This document shows positions 17,297 through 25,358 of a stretch of 64,000 nt of DNA, in pieces. The notes beneath the pieces were generated by a model that ran no database searches, was not told the DNA's origin, and was given only the letters and a program-made list of their open reading frames with translations. The position numbers and the translations under genes were made by a program. Numbering within the stretch: the first letter of the stretch is position 1; each line of letters opens with the position of its first letter. Source of the stretch: Paraburkholderia silviterrae. GTDB taxonomy: Bacteria > Pseudomonadota > Gammaproteobacteria > Burkholderiales > Burkholderiaceae. The stretch covers positions 356,582 through 420,581 of the forward strand of contig NZ_SMRP01000004.1 of NCBI RefSeq assembly GCF_004353915.1. The letters are read 5' to 3'.

Positions 17297-17361
17297 GACA
17301 GTTTGATCACGTCAGAGCACGATTCTCACGCTCGTCCTGGAAAGGGACGAGCGTTTTTTTT
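17297..17361 (+). ncRNA. Candidate small RNA (hypothetical)
   Basis: A consensus-like -10 element TATGAT at 17285-17290 would start transcription near 17297, and a strong intrinsic terminator ends at 17361. The resulting ~65-base transcript has no open reading frame. No good -35 hexamer is seen at the right distance. The terminator is 300 bases beyond the preceding gene, which is far for that gene's own end. Speculative. Confidence 0.25.
17328..17361 (+). terminator. Intrinsic terminator
   Basis: A perfect 10-bp stem (17328-17337 with 17345-17354), seven-base loop and eight consecutive T. It reads on the plus strand. Confidence 0.9.
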
Positions 17362-17408
17362 GGTGCGCCGCGCCTGGCGTTGTGCGTGACGGCGCAGGCG
17401 CAAGTGCG

Positions 17409-18392
17409 TCAGGACATGCCGGCGGGTGCTTCGACCCCGTTCTCGCCCATCACGAGCGCACCGCTTTTCGCCAGCTCGCCGGCCAGGTCGCGCATCAGCG
17501 CGGGCCATGCGCGCTCGGGCGCGATCTGCCGCGCCGCCGCGCGCATGGCCGAGGCCCCGGCGAGCATCGCGTCCAGCGCCGCGAACGTCATCGTGCGCAC
17601 TTCCAGCAGCTTGAACACGATCAGCACCTTGAGCGCGTTTTTGGCGTTGCGCGCCGGATCGGCGCTCAGCCACGCGAGGCGAGCACCGGCGCGTTCGAGC
17701 GCGGCCCCGACGTTCGTGAACGGCGCGCCATGGCCCGGAATCACCACGGCCACATCGAGTTGCGCGATGGCGTCCAGCACGGCGCGCTGCTCCGCAAAAC
17801 CGCTTTCGCCTTCGAGCTCGGGGAAGATCACGCCGAAGCCGTGCTCCCAGAGCGCGTCGGCGCTGATCAGCACGCGCGGCTCGGCCGCGTAGAGCATCAG
17901 CGAATCGGGGTCGTGACCGGGCGCGCCGATGACGTCCCACTCGAAGCCGCCGAGCGTGAGGCGTGCGCCGGGCGCGAGCGTGTCCGTGATGGCGAAGCGC
18001 TCGCAGCTTTGGCCGGTGGCGAGAAAGGAGAGCCGCGCCTGGTCCCAGGCGCGCACGGCGCTCGCGCTGGCGGCGGGAATGAGCGTCTCGCAAGACCATT
18101 GCGCCTGCAAGCGTGCGTTGCCGCCGCAATGGTCCGAATGCAGATGTGTGTTGACGATCGTGTCGAGCGCGCGCCCCGCGAGCGCGTGCTGCACGAGCGA
18201 GACGGTTTGCTCGGCATGCGTGGCGTAGCCCGTGTCGACGAGCGCGGCGCGGGACTCATCGACGAGCAGCACGTTGTTCGACGAGAGCCAGCCGCGCTCG
18301 AACACGCGGATCGACGCGGGCAGCGGCACAGGCAACGTCGGGGGCAACGTCGCGGGCAACGTCGCGCTCGGGTTCGCTGAAACCCCGCTCAT
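17409..18392 (-). CDS. Metallo-beta-lactamase-fold hydrolase
   Basis: A 327-residue protein starting at an ATG that overlaps the MaoC-like stop codon (ATGA). The zinc-binding motif HLHSDHCGG is at 83-91, with further ligands likely in APGHDPDS and VIPGHGAPF. The C-terminal third is helical and resembles glyoxalase-II-like or LACTB2-like family members. The N-terminal ~26 residues carry a TLPATLPPTLP repeat encoded by three copies of a 12-base unit (18331-18366). It is the last gene of a translationally coupled series. The substrate is unknown; a thioesterase or lactonase role is possible. Confidence 0.87.
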   Translation of the reverse strand: MSGVSANPSATLPATLPPTLPVPLPASIRVFERGWLSSNNVLLVDESRAALVDTGYATHAEQTVSLVQHALAGRALDTIVNTHLHSDHCGGNARLQAQWSCETLIPAASASAVRAWDQARLSFLATGQSCERFAITDTLAPGARLTLGGFEWDVIGAPGHDPDSLMLYAAEPRVLISADALWEHGFGVIFPELEGESGFAEQRAVLDAIAQLDVAVVIPGHGAPFTNVGAALERAGARLAWLSADPARNAKNALKVLIVFKLLEVRTMTFAALDAMLAGASAMRAAARQIAPERAWPALMRDLAGELAKSGALVMGENGVEAPAGMS

Positions 18393-18853
18393 CGCGCGGC
18401 TTCTCCGCTCGCTTGCGCCTGGGCCTTCGGCATCACGAGGATCGTCGAGCGTCCCACCACGAGCGTCTCGCCGTGCTGGTTGACTGCCGTGCCCTCGAGC
18501 TTCACGAGATCGCCGTTCAGGCTCGCTTTCCAGTGCGCGTCCACGACGCGCCACTCGAAGGTGAGCACGTCATGGGCGTGCGCCGCGCGCTTGAGCTTCA
18601 TGTCGAACTCGAGGCCGAGCGGCTGCGCATACTGCGAAAAGTGCGTGGCGAGCAGCGCCATGAAATACGCGGTGGGCTGCGTGCCCGAGGCGATCAGGCC
18701 GCCGAAGCGGCTTTGCGCGGCATAGGCGTCGTCGTGGTGCAGCGGGTTCAGGTCGTTCACGAGCGTGGCGAACGACTTCACGGTATCGGGCGAGAGCGCG
18801 AGCGTCGAGCCAAACGTCTCGCCGATCGTCACGACACGGGCAGGCGCGGTCAT
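18389..18853 (-). CDS. MaoC-like hot-dog dehydratase
   Basis: A 154-residue single hot-dog domain. The hydratase 2 motif is visible as NDLNPLHHDDAYA (residues 33-45), with Asp and His positioned as the catalytic pair, followed by FGGLIASGTQPTAYFM. Members hydrate enoyl-CoA to (R)-3-hydroxyacyl-CoA. Both ends overlap neighbours by four bases (ATGA), so translation is likely coupled. The shared operon with HMG-CoA lyase fits acyl-CoA catabolism. Confidence 0.88.
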   Translation of the reverse strand: MTAPARVVTIGETFGSTLALSPDTVKSFATLVNDLNPLHHDDAYAAQSRFGGLIASGTQPTAYFMALLATHFSQYAQPLGLEFDMKLKRAAHAHDVLTFEWRVVDAHWKASLNGDLVKLEGTAVNQHGETLVVGRSTILVMPKAQAQASGEAAR

Positions 18854-19086
18854 CGTGCGTCTCCCCGATCGGGCGCATCGACGCGCTCGGTCATCCATTG
18901 CGCATGACGCGTTTCGATTGCGTCCCACACGGCGCGCTTTGCAGCGTCGTCGAGCGTGGACCACGCGGCGATCTCGTCGATCGTGCGCAGGCACCCTTCG
19001 CACAGGCCGCTCGCCTCGTGCATGCGGCACACGTTGATGCAGGGCGAGGGCGTTTGAACGGGCACGCTCATCGGGTTCGCGCTCAT
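18850..19086 (-). CDS. DUF1289-family small cysteine-rich protein
   Basis: A 78-residue protein with the DUF1289 cysteine set: Cys16, Cys20, Cys29 and Cys32 (SPCINVCRMHEASGLCEGCLRT region), followed by the conserved IDEIAAWSTLDDAAKRAVWD. The ATG at 19086 forms an ATGA overlap with the upstream YbaK-type gene, which argues for that start over the internal ATG at 19071. The cysteines probably bind a metal or cluster. The family has no established function. Confidence 0.9.
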   Translation of the reverse strand: MSANPMSVPVQTPSPCINVCRMHEASGLCEGCLRTIDEIAAWSTLDDAAKRAVWDAIETRHAQWMTERVDAPDRGDAR

Positions 19087-19604
19087 GCGTCGCGCAGCGC
19101 GACGTCCACCACGGGTGCGCCGGTGAGCGCCGCCAGCTCCTGCGGCGAAAGATTGAACACCGCATGCGGGTGGCCCGCCGCGGCCCAGAGGCTGTCGAGC
19201 GCGAACAGGTCGGCGTCGATTAGCGTGACGGGCTTTGTGGCGTGGCCGATCGGGCACACGCCGCCGATTGCATAGCCGGTCATTTCGCGCACGAACTTCG
19301 CGTCGGCGCGGCCGACTTCTCCCACCTGCGCCTCGACCTTCTTTTCGTCGACGCGATTGGCGCCGCTCGCGATCACGAGCACGGGCGCATCGTCCTTGCG
19401 GCGGCGAAACAGGATCGACTTGGCGATTTGCGCGACTTCGCAGCCGAGCCCGGCCGCCGCTTCCGCCGAGGTCTTGCCGGTTTCGGGCAGCAGCACGACG
19501 GGCTTCGCGTGGCCGCACTCGCGCAAGAGCAGCGCGACGCGGCGCGCGGAATCGGGCAGGGCTTCGAGGCCGTCCTTTTCTGAGTTGACAAGCGATGCCG
19601 TCAT
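19083..19604 (-). CDS. YbaK/EbsC-type aminoacyl-tRNA deacylase domain protein
   Basis: A 173-residue protein of the YbaK/ProXp family, which clears mischarged tRNAs in trans. Recognisable blocks are AQIAKSILFRR, VLVIASGANRVDEKK and the active-site loop MTGYAIGGVCPIGHA. A GAAGGAAA precedes the ATG. It is the first of four genes linked by ATGA overlaps and lies 51 bases after mvaB. The link to the acyl-CoA genes around it is not obvious. Confidence 0.9.
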   Translation of the reverse strand: MTASLVNSEKDGLEALPDSARRVALLLRECGHAKPVVLLPETGKTSAEAAAGLGCEVAQIAKSILFRRRKDDAPVLVIASGANRVDEKKVEAQVGEVGRADAKFVREMTGYAIGGVCPIGHATKPVTLIDADLFALDSLWAAAGHPHAVFNLSPQELAALTGAPVVDVALRDA

Positions 19605-19655
19605 GTCGTCATTTCCTTCGTACTGCGATTCAATGTCATATGACGCGCCGAGGCA

Positions 19656-20582
19656 TCAAGCGCACTCGGCGGCGCTCTGCTTCTTCGCGAGCAGCGCCTT
19701 GCCAGCGCGCGAGGCGTTGGCGCGGCCGATCGACTTCGAAATGAAGTCGCCGGCTTCCACGACCTGATCGAGATCGACGCCCGTTTGAATGCCGAGCCCA
19801 TTCATCAGGTACAGCACGTCTTCGGTCGCGACGTTGCCGGTCGCGCCCTTCGCGTACGGGCAGCCGCCGAGCCCCGCCACCGAGGCGTGAAAGATCGCGA
19901 TGCCTTCCTCGAGCGCGGCGTAGATGTTGGCGAGCGCCTGGCCGTAAGTGTCGTGGAAGTGGCCCGAGAGGCGCTCGCGCGGGAACACCTTCGTGACCGC
20001 CTCGAACACTTCGTGCACGCGCTTTGCGGTGCCCACGCCGATCGTATCGGCGATATCGATCTCGTCGCAGCCGAGCGCCGCGAAGCGCTGCACCACGTCG
20101 ACCACCGACGCCACCGGCACCTCGCCCTGGTACGGGCAGCCGAACGAGCACGAGACGCTGCCGCGAATGCGCACGCCGGCGGCCTTCGCCGCTTGCGCCA
20201 CGGGGACGAAGCGCTCGATGCTCTCCGCAATCGAGCAGTTGATGTTGCGCTGCGAGAACGCCTCGCTCGCGGCGCCGAAGATCACGATCTCGTCCGCGTG
20301 CGCGGCGAGCGCGCCTTCGAGGCCGCGCAGGTTCGGCGTGAGCACCGAATAGAGCGCGCCTTCACGGCGCGCGATGCCGGCCATGACCTCGGCGCCGTCG
20401 GCCATCTGCGGGACCCACTTCGGCGAAACGAACGAGGCCGCTTCGACGTTGGGAAAGCCCGCCTTCGAGAGCCGGTCGATCAGCTCGATCTTCACGGCGG
20501 TGGGCACGAATTCCTTTTCGTTCTGCAGACCGTCGCGCGGTCCGACTTCGACAATCTTGACTGCGGTGGGCAATGTGGCCAT
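19656..20582 (-). CDS. mvaB: Hydroxymethylglutaryl-CoA lyase
   Basis: A 308-residue TIM-barrel lyase. The ATG at 20582 has an AAGGAGAC site. Catalytic and metal residues are all present: Arg16-Asp17 in VGPRDGLQNE, His208 and His210 in GHFHDTYGQ, Cys241 in AGLGGCPYAKGA and Asn250. The His210-to-Cys241 spacing equals that of the human enzyme. It cleaves HMG-CoA to acetoacetate and acetyl-CoA, the last step of leucine breakdown. It lies 58 bases after ghrA and upstream of the coupled four-gene set; the other leucine pathway genes are not in this window. Confidence 0.96.
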   Translation of the reverse strand: MATLPTAVKIVEVGPRDGLQNEKEFVPTAVKIELIDRLSKAGFPNVEAASFVSPKWVPQMADGAEVMAGIARREGALYSVLTPNLRGLEGALAAHADEIVIFGAASEAFSQRNINCSIAESIERFVPVAQAAKAAGVRIRGSVSCSFGCPYQGEVPVASVVDVVQRFAALGCDEIDIADTIGVGTAKRVHEVFEAVTKVFPRERLSGHFHDTYGQALANIYAALEEGIAIFHASVAGLGGCPYAKGATGNVATEDVLYLMNGLGIQTGVDLDQVVEAGDFISKSIGRANASRAGKALLAKKQSAAECA

Positions 20583-20640
20583 GTCTGTCTCCTTCCTTGG
20601 TTCCTGGTTTCCTGATGCGCGCCGATGCAACCCGTGCGCT

Positions 20641-21591
20641 TCAATATCCGCGTGCCGTATGCACGATACCGCTGACCGTTTCGCCGCGCGCGAGCGCCTC
20701 GATCTTGTCCGCGACCTGCGAGATCGCTTCATCGCGCAGCGTGAGTGCGGAGCTGTGCGGCGTGATCGTGATGCGCGGCTCGCGCCAGAACGGGTGATCG
20801 GGCGCGAGCGGCTCGTGGCGGAACACGTCGAGCGTGGCGGCCGCGAGCGTGCCGTTCGCGAGCGCTTCGACCAGGTCCTCTTCCACCAGATGCGTGCCGC
20901 GCGCGACGTTCACGAGATACGCGCCGCGCGGGAGCTTGCCGAAGGTGCGCGCGTCGAGCACGTTCTCGGTGTCGGGCGTGGCGGGCAGCAGGTTCACGAG
21001 CACTTTCACGTCGTCGAGGAACGCGTCGAATTGGGGGCCGTGCAGCTCGCCCGAGAACGTCTCGATGCCGTCGAGCGTCTTCGCGCTGCGCGAGAAGCCG
21101 CGCACCGGCACGCCGAGCGACGCCACCGCGCGCGCGACCTGCGCGCCCAATACGCCCAGGCCGAGCACGCCCACCGTGAAGGTCTCGAGCGGATGCGGCG
21201 CGAGCACGTGCCATTCGCGGCGCGCCTGCTGCAGTGCGTATTCGTCGAAGCGGCGCAGATAGCGCAGCACCGCGTGCTGCACGTATTCGGCCATCTGCGG
21301 GGCCATGCCCGAGTCTTCGAGGCGCACGAGCAGCGCGTCCTGGGGCAGCGTGCCCGGATGATCGCGTTCGAGCGCGAGGATCGCATCGACGCCCGCGCCC
21401 AGATTGAAGACCGCGCGCAGGCCCTGGCGCGCCGCGAAGAGCTCGCGCGGCGGATGCCAGACCACGGCGTAATCGGCGGGGGCCGTATCGCCGGGCTGCC
21501 ATTCGCGCAACTCGGCGCCGGGCAGGGCGCGCGCGAGGCCACGGAGCCAGGCGGAGGCGTCGGCTTGCGGGAGCCAGAACAGAATTTTCAT
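20641..21591 (-). CDS. ghrA: Glyoxylate/hydroxypyruvate reductase A
   Basis: A 316-residue D-2-hydroxyacid dehydrogenase. The NAD(P) Rossmann motif GVLGLGVLGAQVA lies mid-protein; the catalytic Arg is in VNVARGTHLVEEDL, the Glu follows in DVFRHEPL, and the His is in ITPHSSALT. The N-terminal half (FWLPQADASAWLRGL, VFNLGAGVDAIL) follows the GhrA branch. It reduces glyoxylate to glycolate and hydroxypyruvate to glycerate. It appears to head the minus-strand operon leading to mvaB. Confidence 0.92.
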   Translation of the reverse strand: MKILFWLPQADASAWLRGLARALPGAELREWQPGDTAPADYAVVWHPPRELFAARQGLRAVFNLGAGVDAILALERDHPGTLPQDALLVRLEDSGMAPQMAEYVQHAVLRYLRRFDEYALQQARREWHVLAPHPLETFTVGVLGLGVLGAQVARAVASLGVPVRGFSRSAKTLDGIETFSGELHGPQFDAFLDDVKVLVNLLPATPDTENVLDARTFGKLPRGAYLVNVARGTHLVEEDLVEALANGTLAAATLDVFRHEPLAPDHPFWREPRITITPHSSALTLRDEAISQVADKIEALARGETVSGIVHTARGY

Positions 21592-21813
21592 CGTGGTTCT
21601 TTTCCCTGCGAAGGGTGAGATGAGCGAGATGAGTCGCCACATTCTACTTTTTCAGGCCCGAGGCCGCCGGGCTTTCTCCTCGCCGCCCGCGCCATGATGG
21701 TGCGGCGCGGCAGACCCGGTGGGCGTGAAAAAGCAAAGCAAAAAAAATTGGTTCGGCGCGCGCAGGCGACGGATCACAATCCGTTCACAACCCGTCGAAG
21801 CGAGGAAAAAATC

Positions 21814-22464
21814 ATGCTTTCGTGCGCCTCTTCCCGCTGGCCGCCCAGACTCGTCACCGTGCCGGGCCTGCACGGCAGTGAAGGCGCGCATTGGCAGAGC
21901 TGGCTCGAGCGCCAGTTCGCGCGCTCGCTGCGCGTGGAGCAGGACGACTGGGACGCCCCTGATCTGGCGCTCTGGAGCCGCGCGCTCGGGCGGCTGCTGG
22001 CGCGCGAGCGCGGGCCGTTCCTGCTTGCGGCGCATAGCTTCGGCTGCCTCGTGGCGGCGCATGCGCTCCAGCAGGGGCACGTTGGCGCCAATGTGGCGGG
22101 CGTGCTGCTCGTCGCGCCCGCGAGCCCGGAAAAATTCCGCTTCGCCGGCGCCTTCGAGGCACGGCGTCTTCCTGTGCCTTCGATCCTGGTGGGCAGCGAG
22201 ACCGATCCGTGGATGCCGCTCGAAGGCGCGCACCGCCTCGCGCAGCAATTGGGCAGCGCATTCGTGAATCTTGGCGACGCGGGGCACATCAACACAGCGG
22301 CAGGCTTCGGCCCGTGGCCGCGCGCGAAATATTTCATCGATACGCTCGTGCATTGCGAAGCGCCCAGGCGTTTGCGCGACGATGCGCAGCACGACGCGCA
22401 TACGGCGAACGAAGCGGCGGACGGCATGCCGTTCAGCGTGAACGATCGCTTGAAGTTCGCCTGA
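21814..22464 (+). CDS. RBBP9/YdeN-type serine hydrolase
   Basis: A 216-residue small alpha/beta hydrolase. It has the family start TVPGLHGSEGAHWQSW, nucleophile Ser75 in AHSFGC, an acidic residue in GSETDPWMPL and the His in GDAGHINTAAGFGPW, all typical of the RBBP9 group. A CGAGGA lies before the ATG at 21814. The ~25-residue C-terminal extension is variable. Substrates of bacterial members are unknown. It is divergent from ghrA and convergent with ackA. Confidence 0.87.
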   Translation: MLSCASSRWPPRLVTVPGLHGSEGAHWQSWLERQFARSLRVEQDDWDAPDLALWSRALGRLLARERGPFLLAAHSFGCLVAAHALQQGHVGANVAGVLLVAPASPEKFRFAGAFEARRLPVPSILVGSETDPWMPLEGAHRLAQQLGSAFVNLGDAGHINTAAGFGPWPRAKYFIDTLVHCEAPRRLRDDAQHDAHTANEAADGMPFSVNDRLKFA

Positions 22465-22570
22465 GGCTCACTCGAGATTCACCAAACCTCGACTCAGGTT
22501 CGCTTCGCGTTTGCTTGCTCCGGGCGCACGCAGGCGGCGCTGCAAGTTCGATGCGGCGCCGCAGCCTGCT

Positions 22571-23833
22571 TCAGCTCCGCAACGCCTCGCGCAGCAGCCG
22601 GGCCGTATGCAGCGCGATCATGCCTTCCTCATCGGTGCGGATCGCGAAGACCGGCACGCGGCTCTCGCGCGAGCTCACGCGCTCCTTGCCGGCGTCGTTG
22701 GCCGCCGCGTCTAGCGCGATGCCAAAGAGCGGCGCGAGCCGCTCGCACACCTGCGCGCGAATGGGCGCGGCATGCTCGCCGATCCCGCCCGTCAACACCA
22801 GCGCATCGAGCCCGCCCAGCACCACGGCGAGCTTGCCCACTTCCTGCGCGATGCGATACGTGTAGAAGTCGATGGCGAGCTTCGCCTGCTCGCTATCGCT
22901 CGCGAGCAGCTCGCGCATGTCGCTGCTCACGCCCGAGAGGCCCTTGAGGCCGGACTCGTGATAGAGCAGTTTCTCGATTTCGTCGTGGCCCATGTCGTGC
23001 GCCATCATCCACAGCACCGCGCCCGCGTCGAGCGAGCCGCAGCGCGTGCCCATGGGCAGGCCGTCGAGCGCGGTGAGGCCCATCGTCGTTTCCACGCTCT
23101 TGCCGTCTTTCATCGCGCACAGGCTCGCGCCGTTGCCCAGATGCGCGACGACCACGCGGCCGCGTGCGACGTCGGGCGCGGCGCTGTGCAGGTGGCGCGC
23201 GATGTACTCGTAGGAGAGGCCATGAAAGCCGTAGCGGCGGATGCCTTCCTCGTAATAGCGGTACGGCAGCGCGAAGAGCTGCGCCATGATGTCGTTGCCC
23301 GCGTGAAAGGCCGTGTCGAAGCAGGCCACCTGCGGCAGCTCGGGCGCGGCCGTGCGCACGGCGCGGATCGCCGCGAGATTGTGCGGCTGATGCAGCGGCG
23401 CGAGCGGCGTGAGCGCGTCGAGTTGCTCGATCACCTTGTCGTCGATGAGCACCGCGTCCTTGAAGTGCGCGCCGCCATGCACCACGCGGTGGCCGATCGC
23501 GGCGGGCGGCGTGTCGCGCAGGCCCACCGCGAGCACGAGGCGCAGCAGGCGGAACGCCGCGTCGTGGTCGGCGACCTGTGCGACCGGAAACTTCTCGTCG
23601 ACGATCAAGCGGCCATCGGCCATGCGCGCGAGCACGCGCGGCGCCACGCCGATGCCTTCGATCTGGCCGCCCGCGCCGAAAATCGCGCGCGCGCCGCCTT
23701 CTGCGCGAGGGTCGTCGACGACGCGATACACCGAGCACTTGATGCTCGACGAGCCCGCATTCACGACCAGCACGATATGGCCTTCATCGTGCACGTGAGC
23801 CAAGGAAGAGGGGGCAGCCGGGGTTGCAGTCAC
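22571..23833 (-). CDS. ackA: Acetate (short-chain acyl) kinase
   Basis: A 420-residue kinase from a GTG start whose GTGA overlaps the stop of the upstream pta gene; GGAGG lies just before it. Motifs include VLVVNAGSSSIKCSVY, VVHGGAHF, CFDTAFHAG, YGFHGLSYEY, AHLGNGAS and LTGGIGEHA, all typical of acetokinases. It makes ATP from acyl phosphate and ADP, or the reverse. It is translationally coupled to the phosphotransacylase and divergent from the DUF3141 gene. Acetate is the likely substrate, but propionate or butyrate cannot be excluded. Confidence 0.95.
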   Translation of the reverse strand: MTATPAAPSSLAHVHDEGHIVLVVNAGSSSIKCSVYRVVDDPRAEGGARAIFGAGGQIEGIGVAPRVLARMADGRLIVDEKFPVAQVADHDAAFRLLRLVLAVGLRDTPPAAIGHRVVHGGAHFKDAVLIDDKVIEQLDALTPLAPLHQPHNLAAIRAVRTAAPELPQVACFDTAFHAGNDIMAQLFALPYRYYEEGIRRYGFHGLSYEYIARHLHSAAPDVARGRVVVAHLGNGASLCAMKDGKSVETTMGLTALDGLPMGTRCGSLDAGAVLWMMAHDMGHDEIEKLLYHESGLKGLSGVSSDMRELLASDSEQAKLAIDFYTYRIAQEVGKLAVVLGGLDALVLTGGIGEHAAPIRAQVCERLAPLFGIALDAAANDAGKERVSSRESRVPVFAIRTDEEGMIALHTARLLREALRS

Positions 23834-24771
23834 AGGGCCTCCGCGGTTTTGCGCGCGCGCCGCGCGTGAGCGAGCAGCACGGCGATCGCGCAACTGCCGA
23901 TGCGTGCGCGCACCGTGTCGGCGCGGCTCGTGAGGATGATCGGCACACGCGCGCCGAGCACGATGCCGGCCGCTTCCGCGCCGGCGAGAAAGGTCAGCTG
24001 CTTGGCGAGCATGTTGCCCGCTTCGAGGTCGGGCACCAGCAGGATGTCGGGGTCGCCCGCGACCTGCGAGACGATGCCCTTGATGCGCGCGGCCTCGGCG
24101 CTGATTGCGTTGTCGAAGGCGAGCGGGCCGTCGAGCAGGCCGCCCGTGATCTGGCCGCGGTCGGCCATCTTGCACAGCGCGGCGGCTTCGATGGTCGAGG
24201 GCATCTTCTCGGAGACTGTCTCGACCGCCGCGAGGATCGCCACCTTGGGCGTGGCGATGCCGAGCGCCTGCACGAGATCGATGGCGTTGCGCACGATGTC
24301 GGCCTTGTCGGCGAGCTTCGGGAAGATGTTGACGGCGGCGTCGGTGATGAAGAGCGGCTTGTGATACGTGGGCACGTCCATCGCGAACACGTGCGAGAGG
24401 CGGCGCTCCGTGCGCAGTCCGTTCGCGCCCAGGGCCACTTCGTGCAGCAGCTCGTCGGTATGCAGGCTGCCTTTCATGAGCAGCTCGGCCTCGCCCTCGC
24501 GCACGGCGAGCACGGCGCGCTCGGCTGCGGCGTGGCTATGCGGCGCGTCCACGATCGTGACGTTTTCGAGCGAGAGCCTGGCCTCTTGCGCCACCGAGCG
24601 GATCTTCGCCTCGGGGCCGACCAGGATCGGCACGATGAGGCCGAGGTTGGCGGCGTCGAGCGCGCCCGTGAGCGACGAGACATCGCACGGATGCGCGACT
24701 GCCGTGGGCACGGGCGCGAGGCCCGCGCAGCGGGCCAGCAGGGCAGAGTACTTGTCGGGCGTTGCAGTCAT
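23830..24771 (-). CDS. pta: Phosphate acetyl/butyryltransferase (short form)
   Basis: A 313-residue enzyme of the short phosphotransacylase class. Signature blocks are LMKGSLHTDELLHEV, RRLSHVFAMDVP, DAAVNIFPKL and GADPDILLVPDLEAGNML-like VAGDPDILLVPDLEAGN. The length and sequence are nearer the Ptb/bifunctional-enzyme C-terminal type than long E. coli Pta. It converts acyl-CoA and phosphate to acyl phosphate and CoA. The ATG at 24771 is chosen; an upstream in-frame ATG exists and neither has a strong ribosome site. Acetyl versus butyryl preference cannot be read from sequence. Confidence 0.9.
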   Translation of the reverse strand: MTATPDKYSALLARCAGLAPVPTAVAHPCDVSSLTGALDAANLGLIVPILVGPEAKIRSVAQEARLSLENVTIVDAPHSHAAAERAVLAVREGEAELLMKGSLHTDELLHEVALGANGLRTERRLSHVFAMDVPTYHKPLFITDAAVNIFPKLADKADIVRNAIDLVQALGIATPKVAILAAVETVSEKMPSTIEAAALCKMADRGQITGGLLDGPLAFDNAISAEAARIKGIVSQVAGDPDILLVPDLEAGNMLAKQLTFLAGAEAAGIVLGARVPIILTSRADTVRARIGSCAIAVLLAHARRARKTAEAL

Positions 24772-25042
24772 GTCGGTTGTCCATTCCATGCAAGGCAAGC
24801 TGAACCACGGGTGCGCTGCGGCGCGCCTTCACGTCTTCATGCCGTCATGCCGTCATGCTGCGGCGCGCAAAGCGCTAACAGTGTAGTCCAGCGCGTAAGG
24901 CGCCGACCGCAAAGTGCACAGCCGTCCCTGGCCGTGCGCGGCGGTCCGCCAAAAGCATTCGGAATGCATTGCCCACGCATCGGCAAAGGGCGGCACGCAG
25001 GCGTGTTTTCTGTCACGCCGGCTTCACGCCGACGCGCGATCA

Positions 25043-25106
25043 TGACGCGATAACGCGTCAGCGCGAACCGGCCCGCCTTGACATTGCGTCCAGCCCTGCC
25101 TAGATT
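25043..25106 (+). promoter_or_regulatory. Putative promoter of DUF3141-fabI with upstream palindrome
   Basis: A perfect -35 TTGACA (25078-25083) and a -10-like TAGATT (25101-25106) are 17 bases apart, predicting a start near 25113. Upstream is the inverted repeat TGACGCG-ATAA-CGCGTCA (25043-25060), centred at about -61.5, a position classically used by class I activators. The untranslated leader would be about 245 bases. Confidence 0.6.
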
Positions 25107-25187
25107 GGAATACTGCAGTGCAGCATGACTGCCGCGCGCATTCGCCTGCCACTTGCGTGCCGCGAGCGTCCGGTGCCTTCATGCCGC

Positions 25188-25217
25188 GCTTTCGCCCGCT
25201 TTCGCCCGCTTTCGCCC
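25188..25217. repeat. Three perfect 10-base tandem repeats in the DUF3141 leader
   Basis: Three consecutive copies of GCTTTCGCCC lie in the predicted 5' untranslated leader, between the promoter and the GTG start. The pyrimidine-rich unit has no assigned role. Confidence 0.85.
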
Positions 25218-25358
25218 ATTTGTTGCTGCGGCCCGCCGTTGCTCATGACGGCGGGTGCTGCAGCCGAGCGTCCCGTGTGCCGTTCCCGCGATGCGCGCCA
25301 TGCGTCGCGCGTTCGCCATCCGCGCTGGCCGCGCGCCCCGTTAAAGGAGATTCGTCTC

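Larger units (their letters stand above)
17027..17408. other. Intergenic region with degenerate repeats and a terminator
   Basis: After the DUF445 stop, 17030-17100 contains about seven degenerate copies of a GTTGCGGGTTTGCAC-like unit (GTTGC/GG-TTTGTGC). The rest lacks a gene and leads to a clear terminator at 17328-17361. Confidence 0.65.
24772..25358. other. Divergent control region of pta-ackA and DUF3141 genes
   Basis: A 587-base gap. It holds a 13-base palindrome GCATTC-G-GAATGC at 24955-24967, an inverted repeat and promoter at 25043-25106, and a 10-base triple repeat at 25188-25217. No FNR-type TTGAT-N4-ATCAA site was found by eye. Confidence 0.6.

Noticed and set aside
24772..25358. 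FNR/FixK-type site upstream of the DUF3141 gene
   Set aside because: Low-oxygen control was an attractive idea, but no TTGAT-N4-ATCAA-like sequence is present; the palindrome found has a different half-site.
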